Of a stretch of DNA of 64,000 bases, positions 33,357 to 39,984 are shown piece after piece. Source of the DNA: Pseudomonas sp. Irchel 3E13 (GTDB lineage Bacteria; Pseudomonadota; Gammaproteobacteria; Pseudomonadales; Pseudomonadaceae); assembly GCF_900187455.1 (NCBI RefSeq), contig NZ_FYDX01000017.1, positions 1 through 64,000 of the forward strand, written 5' to 3'. The stretch's first letter is position 1; the number at the start of each line of letters is the position of its first letter. The translations under genes were made by a program, and so were the position numbers. The notes below the pieces were generated by a model. It was not told the origin of the DNA, did not search any database, and was given only the letters and a program-made list of their open reading frames with translations.

Positions 33357-34142
33357 TCAGCGGGCGTTGTTGAGCACCTGCAGGATCGCCGCCGTCTGCG
33401 CGTCGGGCTGGCCGTCGAAACGCTGCGCACGGAAGCGCATCTGGAAGGCGGCAAGGACATGACGGGTGGCGACATCCAGCTCGCCGCTCTGCTCGATCGC
33501 ATAACCGAAGCGGGCGAGTTGCTGCTGATACCAGGTCACGCTGGGCGGATTGACCGCGAAGCGCGCTTGCACCTGCGCCACCGCCCGCGCGTCGGGCCAG
33601 ATGCCCAGACCGGCATCAGCCAGGCGTTTCCAGGGAAACAGCGGGCCGGGATCAAGCTTGCGCAGCGGGGCAATATCGCTGTGGCCAATGATGTGCCGCG
33701 GCTGGATGTTGTTGCGTTGGACGATGTCCTTGAGCAAGACGATCAGCGACTGGATCTGCGCCTCGCTGTACGGGTGCCAGACCCGCCCGGTTGACGTGTC
33801 GGTAAAACCGGGATTGACGATTTCGATACCGATGGAGGTGGAATTGAGCCAGGTGCGGCCTTCCCACTGGCTGTCACCGGCATGCCAGGCCCGGCGGCTT
33901 TCATCGACCAGTTGGTAGATGGTGGCGTCGCGATCATCGCCGATCAGGTAGTGGCTGCTAACTTCGCCATGGGTCAGCAGTGCCAGCGAGCGTTCGAGAG
34001 AGGCATTGGTGTAATGCAGCACGACGAACTGGATGCGGCTGTCCTGGTTGGCCGAGACATGGCTGCGATCGATGCGCAGTTGCGGGCCGCTGCTGCAACC
34101 TGCCAGCACGGCCAGCAGGAGGAGGGAGAAAAACGCTTTCAT
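33357..34142 (-). CDS. ampDh2: Lipoprotein N-acetylmuramoyl-L-alanine amidase AmpDh2
   Basis: A 261-residue exported amidase. A lipoprotein signal with lipobox LAGC (Cys16) precedes an Amidase_2 domain whose zinc ligands are in VVLHYTNAS (first His) and IIGHSDIAPLRKLDPGP (second His and Asp); the catalytic Glu is in SIGIEIVNPG. A peptidoglycan-binding repeat forms the C-terminus. It cleaves stem peptides from murein in the periplasm. An in-frame ATG at 34184 has a better ribosome site (GAGG) and would add 14 residues; I keep the shorter form because it fits the usual length. Confidence 0.9.
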   Translation of the reverse strand: MKAFFSLLLLAVLAGCSSGPQLRIDRSHVSANQDSRIQFVVLHYTNASLERSLALLTHGEVSSHYLIGDDRDATIYQLVDESRRAWHAGDSQWEGRTWLNSTSIGIEIVNPGFTDTSTGRVWHPYSEAQIQSLIVLLKDIVQRNNIQPRHIIGHSDIAPLRKLDPGPLFPWKRLADAGLGIWPDARAVAQVQARFAVNPPSVTWYQQQLARFGYAIEQSGELDVATRHVLAAFQMRFRAQRFDGQPDAQTAAILQVLNNAR

Positions 34143-34206
34143 GAAAAGAGGGCGACGCCTGGGAAGTCTGTAATGCAATAGCATAACGTACCTCACTGAA
34201 GGCCGC

Positions 34207-36207
34207 TCACCCCTGTTCGACGCGGTTGCGACCCTGGTGTTTGGCCCGGTAGAGCGCTTCGTCGGCCCGCTTGAGCACCGCGTCGCTGCGTTCACCGGAG
34301 CGGAATGCGGTGATGCCCACCGACAGGGTGATGGTGACCCGCTCGCCCTTGAAGTGGAACGGGCAGGCTTCCACCGCCGCGCGCAGGCTCTCCGCCAACT
34401 GTAGACCACCGGCGATGCCGGTCTGCGGAACCAGCAGGACGAACTCCTCGCCGCCGAAGCGGGCGATGAAGTCGCGAGTGCGCAGGCGCTTGCGCAGTTC
34501 ATTGGCGACGATCTTCAACACCTTGTCGCCCGCCAGGTGGCCGTAGTTGTCGTTGATGCGCTTGAAATGGTCGAGGTCGAGGATGGCCATCAGCAGGTGA
34601 CCGCCTTTTTCCTGCCAGTCGGCGACTTCCAGGTCCAGCCGCTCGGACCACGCCGCACGGTTCGGCAAGCCGGTCAGCGGATCGATCAAGGCTTTCTGCC
34701 GCTGCTCTTCGAGGTGCTCGCGGTAGCCCTGGGCTTCCTGCTCCATGTGCGCGACACGCTCGGCCAGGCCCTTGAGGCGGGTGGACATTTCCTGCTCGCG
34801 CTTGTCGCGCTCGCTCTGGTGCTCGTCCATGGTGCCGAGCAGGCCTTCCAGGCGGTTTTCCAGAATGTGCTTGAGGCTGTCGACGTCTGCCGCACCCTGC
34901 ACGCTGGTTTGCAGGCCGTCGACCTGTTCGCGCAACTGGCTGTTCAGGTCGCGTTCGGCGGTCTGGTTGTCGGCGTGCCCTTCGCTGGCTTCCTGCAGAT
35001 GGCTCTGGAATGACTCCAGGCGCTCGTTGAGCTGTTGCAGGTACGCCTCGAATTCGTGCTGGCCACTGTCGGTGATGGCCAGCATCAAGACGGCCAGGTC
35101 GTCCAGCACCGGCAGCAGTTCGTACCAGTTCAGCCCGTGTTCGAGACGATCACGCACGGACTGCGCCTGCGGCTGGTGGCGTTCGGGCAGCGTCAGGTCG
35201 TCGAGCAGGCCAAGCAGGGTTTCTTCGATGTGCGTGGCGACCGAACTGTAGGTCGGCTCGGTGCCATCGGGGAGCGAATACAAAAGCTCTTCCGGGGTCA
35301 GCTCCTGAGCGGGCTCTTCGGTCGTTTCCGGGGTTTCGTCCGTGGGACGTTCCGCTTCCGGGCTTTCGACGGGCTCTGCAGGTGCTTGCGGCTGATCCTC
35401 GGCCGGGGCGGCGGCGGCCGCAGTGACCTCGACAGGCTCGACTACGGCGACAGGCTCGGCGGGCGTCTCGATCTCGGCAGTTGGCGGCGGCGCTTCGACA
35501 GGCGCAGGTTGCGGCGCGGGTGTCGGGGCGCGGTGCTCCGTCACCTCAGCGGCAACCGGAAGCGGCCGCAGCTCATCAACATCCGCCAACGGCGCGTCTT
35601 CGACCTTCCGCGCCGGCGGTGGCGCAGCTTCGACAGGGCGCTCATCGGCGACGGCCGGGGCGACATCCGCTTCGGCCTCGGCATCGCGGCCACCGAACAG
35701 GCGCTGCAACAAGCCCGGCTGCTTGTGCTCCTCGGGATTGTTCAGCAATTCCAGCGCCTGGCCTTGCAGCTTGCTCAGTTCGCCGAGGAGCAACGGAACC
35801 TCGCGCGACTGGCTGGCGCGGGCTTCCACCTGCTTGGCGAACTTCTTCAGCGGACGGCGGACATCACTGGGCAGTTCCAGCGCCTGCAACTGGTTGACCA
35901 GCGCGGTGAGCGCAGTGCTGACCTGGGAAACCCGGGTGGCACGGCGTTGCTCGGACTCGAGCACGGCCTTTTCCAGGCGCGGGATCAAGCCGGCGAGGGC
36001 GGCGTCCATGTTGTCGGTGCGGATGACGTCGCGCATTTCCTTCATGCACTCGTCCACCACGCGGTCGCTGCCTTCAGCGGCGAGGGTGCTGCGCACGAGG
36101 CCACGGCGCAGCAAGTCGAGGCGGGCATCCCAACGGCGCTCCAGCTTCTCCTGCTGCTCGATACTCTTGAGGTACTTCTCTTTCCAGCGCTGGGCTTCGT
36201 CGGTCAT
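34207..36207 (-). CDS. dgcH: GGDEF-domain diguanylate cyclase DgcH
   Basis: 666 residues. The N-terminal and central parts are helical and lack membrane segments; a Pro/Ala/Glu-rich linker covers about residues 170-310 and a coiled coil precedes the GGDEF domain. The active site is GGEEF near residue 582, and RTRD five residues before it is an intact inhibitory I-site. It should therefore make c-di-GMP with product feedback. It corresponds in position to P. aeruginosa PA5487. The start MTDEAQRWKEKY has only a weak ribosome site. Confidence 0.9.
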   Translation of the reverse strand: MTDEAQRWKEKYLKSIEQQEKLERRWDARLDLLRRGLVRSTLAAEGSDRVVDECMKEMRDVIRTDNMDAALAGLIPRLEKAVLESEQRRATRVSQVSTALTALVNQLQALELPSDVRRPLKKFAKQVEARASQSREVPLLLGELSKLQGQALELLNNPEEHKQPGLLQRLFGGRDAEAEADVAPAVADERPVEAAPPPARKVEDAPLADVDELRPLPVAAEVTEHRAPTPAPQPAPVEAPPPTAEIETPAEPVAVVEPVEVTAAAAAPAEDQPQAPAEPVESPEAERPTDETPETTEEPAQELTPEELLYSLPDGTEPTYSSVATHIEETLLGLLDDLTLPERHQPQAQSVRDRLEHGLNWYELLPVLDDLAVLMLAITDSGQHEFEAYLQQLNERLESFQSHLQEASEGHADNQTAERDLNSQLREQVDGLQTSVQGAADVDSLKHILENRLEGLLGTMDEHQSERDKREQEMSTRLKGLAERVAHMEQEAQGYREHLEEQRQKALIDPLTGLPNRAAWSERLDLEVADWQEKGGHLLMAILDLDHFKRINDNYGHLAGDKVLKIVANELRKRLRTRDFIARFGGEEFVLLVPQTGIAGGLQLAESLRAAVEACPFHFKGERVTITLSVGITAFRSGERSDAVLKRADEALYRAKHQGRNRVEQG

Positions 36208-36230
36208 GCCTGGGTCCGCAAAGGAGGGGA

Positions 36231-37085
36231 CTAACGCAAAACCGGAAGCGTATCCACAGTCAGTGCATCAGGCAAACGAATCTCAACGGCCACCGGCAAA
36301 TGATCGGAAATTGGCTGGGAAAGGACTTCGACCCGTTCCAGGGTCAGGGTCGGACTGAGCAGGATATGGTCCAGGCAGCGCTGCGGGCGCCAACTGGGGA
36401 AGGTCGCCTCGACCTGCGGGGCGATCAACCCAAGGTCACGCAGCGGCGAGTGTTGCAGCAGGTCAGTGGCGTGGGTGTTCATGTCGCCCATCAACACCTG
36501 ATGGCGATAACCACTGATCAGTTCACGGATATAGGCCAGTTGCCGCGCCCGGGTCTTGGAACCGAGGGCCAGGTGCATCATCACCACGACCAACGCGTCT
36601 TCGCCTTCGCCAAAGCGCACCAGGATCGCGCCGCGCCCTGCCGGGCCGGGCAGCGGGTGATCTTCCAGCAACTGCGGCTTCAGCCGGCTGAGTACGCCAT
36701 TGCTGTGTTGGGCGAAACGCCCTAGGTTGCGGTTGAGCTGCTGGTACCAGTAGGGAAAGGCACCAAGGTGGGCGAGGTGTTCGACCTGATTGACGTAGCC
36801 CGAGCGCAGGCTGCCACCATCGGCTTCCTGCAGGGCCACCAGGTCGAAGTCGCTGAGCAGGTCGCCGATCTTCTGCAGGTTTCCGGCACGCCCGGTGTGC
36901 GGCAGCAGGTGTTGCCAGCCGCGGGTCAGGTAGTGCCGGTAGCGCTCGGTGCTGATACCGACCTGGATGTTGAAGCTGAGCAGGCGCAGACGACCGTCTT
37001 CCGGAAGGCTGTTCTCCACCAGATGATTTTCGTTGACCCGTGGATCACACAGGCCGGCAATCCGCTCGCTTCTCCAACGTCTCAT
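36231..37085 (-). CDS. Endonuclease/exonuclease/phosphatase family protein
   Basis: 284 residues with the EEP fold landmarks in order: LLSFNIQVGI, LVALQEADGG (catalytic Glu), MGDMNTHAT (Asp/Asn) and SDHLPVAVEI (Asp-His). No signal peptide is seen, so it is probably cytoplasmic or membrane-associated. Substrate could be DNA, RNA or a phospholipid head group. It follows dsbA by 12 bp on the same strand. Confidence 0.87.
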   Translation of the reverse strand: MRRWRSERIAGLCDPRVNENHLVENSLPEDGRLRLLSFNIQVGISTERYRHYLTRGWQHLLPHTGRAGNLQKIGDLLSDFDLVALQEADGGSLRSGYVNQVEHLAHLGAFPYWYQQLNRNLGRFAQHSNGVLSRLKPQLLEDHPLPGPAGRGAILVRFGEGEDALVVVMMHLALGSKTRARQLAYIRELISGYRHQVLMGDMNTHATDLLQHSPLRDLGLIAPQVEATFPSWRPQRCLDHILLSPTLTLERVEVLSQPISDHLPVAVEIRLPDALTVDTLPVLR

Positions 37086-37097
37086 GGTGATCGCCGC

Positions 37098-37730
37098 TTA
37101 CTTGGCGGCACGCTCCTTGGCGATCAGTTGATCGGCAACGTTCAGCACGCCTTCCGGGCCGCCAGCAGTGCCCAGGTCGAAGCGGTATTTGCCGTTGACC
37201 ACCAGGCTCGGAACACCGGTGATTTCATACTTCTTCGCCAGTTCCTTGGCCTGGTTGATCTGGCCTTTGATCGCGAAGGAGTTGAAGGTCGCCAGGAACT
37301 TGTCCTTGTCCACGCCTTGGGTTGCCAGGAAGTCAGCCATTTCGTCCGGCTTGGTCAGGTGTTTCTTCTGGTTCTGGATGGCATCGAAGACGGCGGCATG
37401 AACCTTGTGTTCCACGCCCATGGCTTCAAGAGTCAGGAACATCTGGCCGTGAGCATCCCACGGACCGCCGAACATGGCGGGAATGCGCTTGAAGTTGACG
37501 TCGGCGGGAAGTTTTTCGGACCACGGATTGATGGTCGGCTCGAATGCGTAGCAGTGCGGGCAGCCATACCAGAACAGCTCAACGACCTCGATCTTGCCCG
37601 GCTGGGACACCGGCACCGGGTTGCTCAGCTCGATATATTGCTTGCCCGCCTCGATTGGCTCGGCAGCCTGTGCAGTCATACCGAAAGCGCTGGCAGCCAC
37701 CAACGCGGCGCTGAGAATCAGTTTACGCAT
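37098..37730 (-). CDS. dsbA: Thiol:disulphide interchange protein DsbA
   Basis: A 210-residue periplasmic oxidase with signal peptide MRKLILSAALVAASAFGMTAQA and the active site CPHC (Cys57, Cys60) in ELFWYGCPHCYAF, and a cis-proline region in GVPSLVVNG. It introduces disulphides into exported proteins and is reoxidised by DsbB. It sits downstream of the cytochrome c genes, as in other pseudomonads. Confidence 0.95.
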   Translation of the reverse strand: MRKLILSAALVAASAFGMTAQAAEPIEAGKQYIELSNPVPVSQPGKIEVVELFWYGCPHCYAFEPTINPWSEKLPADVNFKRIPAMFGGPWDAHGQMFLTLEAMGVEHKVHAAVFDAIQNQKKHLTKPDEMADFLATQGVDKDKFLATFNSFAIKGQINQAKELAKKYEITGVPSLVVNGKYRFDLGTAGGPEGVLNVADQLIAKERAAK

Positions 37731-37828
37731 GCTTTACTCCTGAGCAGTCATGGGTCGCCCTGAAACGACCTATCTTCTGACAGGCCAAGGCGGGTGCGAG
37801 TTCGTAAGTGTAACGGCAGTAGAACGAA

Positions 37829-37854
37829 AAAAGGGCGGCCGAAGCCGCCCTTTT
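37829..37854 (-). terminator. Bidirectional intrinsic terminator after cytochrome c4
   Basis: AAAAGGGCGGC-N4-GCCGCCCTTTT. On the minus strand the stem runs into six T, so it ends the cc4 unit before dsbA. Confidence 0.88.
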
Positions 37855-37901
37855 CATGTTCGTGACGCACCATTAACCCAGCGTTAAGGTGCGTCCCCGG
37901 A

Positions 37902-38519
37902 TCAGTGCAGACCCTGGATGTAGCTGGACAGCGCTTCGATGTCCTTGTTGCTCAGCTTGGCGGCGATCGAGCGCATGGCCATGGCGTCGCCGTCGTTGGT
38001 GCGCTCGCCTTCGCGGAACGCGGTCAACTGCTTGGCCACATAGCTGGCGTGCTGGCCGCCCAAATGCGGGAAGCCGGCGGCTGCGATACCCGCGCCATTT
38101 GGCGAGTGGCAACCGGTGCAGGCCGGCAGGCCCTTGCTCAGGTCACCGCCGCGGAACAGTTCTTCGCCACGCTTGACCAGTTTCGGATCGGCGGCACCCA
38201 CGCTGCCTTTCTGGCTGGAGAAATAGGCGGCGATGTCGGCCAGGTCCTGATCGGAGAAGGCGGTGAGCATGCCGGTCATTTCCAGCACCGTGCGCTTGCC
38301 CGCCTTGATGTCGTTGAGTTGCTTCAGCAGGTATTTGTCACCCTGGCCTGCGAGCTTCGGAAAGTTCGGTGCCAGGCTGTTGCCGTCCGGATTGTGACAA
38401 GCGCCACAAACAGCGGTTTTGCTCTGACCGGCAGCGGCATCGCCAACGATAGTGCCTGCGGCATTGGCGCCGCCTGTAACGCCCAAGGTCAACAGCAGAC
38501 TCACGAGTAGTTTGTTCAT
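37902..38519 (-). CDS. cc4: Cytochrome c4
   Basis: A 205-residue dihaem cytochrome: signal peptide MNKLLVSLLLTLGVTGGANA, first haem site CGACH (Cys38-His42) and second CTGCH in the C-terminal half, each with downstream Met ligands. It is periplasmic and carries electrons to terminal oxidases. A monohaem cytochrome gene lies 46 bp upstream on the same strand. Confidence 0.94.
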   Translation of the reverse strand: MNKLLVSLLLTLGVTGGANAAGTIVGDAAAGQSKTAVCGACHNPDGNSLAPNFPKLAGQGDKYLLKQLNDIKAGKRTVLEMTGMLTAFSDQDLADIAAYFSSQKGSVGAADPKLVKRGEELFRGGDLSKGLPACTGCHSPNGAGIAAAGFPHLGGQHASYVAKQLTAFREGERTNDGDAMAMRSIAAKLSNKDIEALSSYIQGLH

Positions 38520-38565
38520 CAGCTAATCCAACTACGGCTAAGGGTGAAAGAGTTATGTATCGGGC

Positions 38566-38856
38566 CTACTGGCTCATCCATCGGATGATTGCCTGGTAGT
38601 CCTCGGCACTGCAGTCCATGCACAATCCACGCGGCGGCATAGCCTTGAAACCCTGGGTTACATGCCCGACCAACATCTCCATACCCTGCGCCAGTCTTGG
38701 CTCCCAAGCCGCACTGTCACCCGCTTTCGGTGCCTGTGGCAGCTGCCCGGCGTGACAAGCCGCACACGTGCGGTTGTACAACGCCTCGGGATCCTGTGTA
38801 GCCTGAGCGCTGAAAAACGGTATCAAGACACCGAATGCAAGCAGCCATTTCGTCAT
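38566..38856 (-). CDS. Cytochrome c5-type monohaem protein
   Basis: 96 residues with signal peptide (MTKWLLAFGVLIPFFSAQA) and one haem site CAACH (Cys31-His35). A second Cys pair (GLCMDCSAED) near the C-terminus is typical of c5-type cytochromes, which have an extra disulphide. It is likely an electron carrier to oxidases. The gene is divergent from engB. Confidence 0.88.
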   Translation of the reverse strand: MTKWLLAFGVLIPFFSAQATQDPEALYNRTCAACHAGQLPQAPKAGDSAAWEPRLAQGMEMLVGHVTQGFKAMPPRGLCMDCSAEDYQAIIRWMSQ

Positions 38857-39049
38857 GCGAACGACCTTTCAGGGTTGGGGGTTGCACTGCGTTCTGTCGC
38901 GCAATCTGTAATTCTAGGCCCCCGTGCACATCGTCCTACGCTGGGATAATGCGCACACAAAATCTAGGGCATTATATACTCCCGTTACCGAAACGGAAAC
39001 GACACCGCTTGCCGAGCCAGCCTCTGGCAACACCCAAACCGGACATCCC

Positions 39050-39682
39050 ATGCAAGTCAAAAACCCCATCCTCGGACTTTGCCAAACGGCGAAATTCGCC
39101 ATCAGCGCGGCAAAAGTCGATCAATGCCCGCCCGATGCAGGTTACGAAGTCGCCTTCGCCGGGCGTTCCAACGCCGGCAAATCCAGCGCCCTCAACACCC
39201 TGACCCACGCCAGCCTGGCCCGCACCTCGAAAACACCGGGGCGTACCCAGTTGTTGAACTTCTTCAGTCTGGACGACGATCGGCGTCTGGTCGACCTGCC
39301 GGGCTACGGATATGCAAAGGTCCCGATCCCGCTCAAGCAGCACTGGCAGCGCCACCTGGAAGCCTACCTGGGCAGCCGCGAGGCCCTGAAGGGCCTGATC
39401 CTGATGATGGATGTGCGTCACCCGATGACGGACTTCGACCGGATGATGCTCGACTGGTCGATCGCCAGCGGCATGCCGATGCACATCCTGCTGACCAAGG
39501 CCGACAAACTGACCTTTGGCGCAGCCAAGAACACCCTGCTCAAGGTGCAGTCGGAAATTCGCAAGGGTTGGGGCGAAAGCGTCACGATCCAGCTGTTTTC
39601 GGCACCGAAACGCCAAGGCCTGGAAGAGGCCTACGCGGTGCTGGCACGCTGGATGGAATTGGCTGACAAGCCCGCAGAATAA
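39050..39682 (+). CDS. engB: Ribosome biogenesis GTPase EngB (YsxC/YihA)
   Basis: 210 residues with G1 GRSNAGKSS (38-46), the G2 loop TPGRTQ, G3 DLPGYG and G4 TKADK. It assists large-subunit assembly. I use the ATG at 39050 (MQVKNPILGLC); an upstream in-frame extension of 42 residues runs through promoter DNA. It is convergent with polA, as in E. coli, where the sRNA gene spf lies between the two. Confidence 0.95.
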   Translation: MQVKNPILGLCQTAKFAISAAKVDQCPPDAGYEVAFAGRSNAGKSSALNTLTHASLARTSKTPGRTQLLNFFSLDDDRRLVDLPGYGYAKVPIPLKQHWQRHLEAYLGSREALKGLILMMDVRHPMTDFDRMMLDWSIASGMPMHILLTKADKLTFGAAKNTLLKVQSEIRKGWGESVTIQLFSAPKRQGLEEAYAVLARWMELADKPAE

Positions 39683-39694
39683 GGCTTCGGTGGC

Positions 39695-39720
39695 TTTTGC
39701 CCGGCAAACGCCGGGCAAAA
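39695..39720. other. Perfect 11-bp hairpin between engB and the ErsA terminator
   Basis: TTTTGCCCGGC-AAAC-GCCGGGCAAAA. On the plus strand it is followed by A residues, and on the minus strand the T run precedes the stem, so in neither direction does it have the usual terminator tail. It starts 12 bp after the engB stop and abuts the ErsA terminator. Confidence 0.6.
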
Positions 39721-39847
39721 AAAACCCCGGACTTCGTATGGGGAGGGGGAAGTTCGGGGTTCAAGTTCCGAACCGCTAGGGCGGGGTCCGGATATCTGCC
39801 AACACTTAACACAACATAGGAGCATTGAAGGGCTTCACCAGCCATTC
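39718..39847 (-). ncRNA. ersA: Small RNA ErsA (candidate), between engB and polA
   Basis: The minus strand carries a complete small transcription unit of about 130 nt. A sigma-22 (AlgU)-like promoter precedes it (39854-39881), and it ends in a strong terminator: ACCCCGAACTT pairs with AAGTCCGGGGT (one bulge) around a C-rich loop CCCCCTCCCC, then eight T. Location and orientation equal ErsA of P. aeruginosa (about 132 nt, sigma-22-dependent) and E. coli Spot 42. ErsA base-pairs through a C-rich stretch with algC mRNA and also acts on amrZ. Transcript ends are estimated. Confidence 0.82.
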
Positions 39848-39853
39848 AGTACC

Positions 39854-39881
39854 TCTGAGTAGCGATTCACCGGTTTAGTTC
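39854..39881 (-). promoter_or_regulatory. Sigma-22 (AlgU/RpoE-type) promoter of ErsA
   Basis: On the minus strand GGAACTA is followed after 17 bp by TCAGA. The -35 GAACT core and the TCnGA -10 fit extracytoplasmic-function sigma consensus (GAACTT-N16/17-TCTGA). Confidence 0.65.
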
Positions 39882-39984
39882 CTGAGCCGTGAAAACTATT
39901 TGCGATAAGTAGGAAAATTCTTAAGACCAACCCCGCCAGCGAGACAAATGCCGCGACCTTATGCCGCAGCATTTCCCTGCATTT

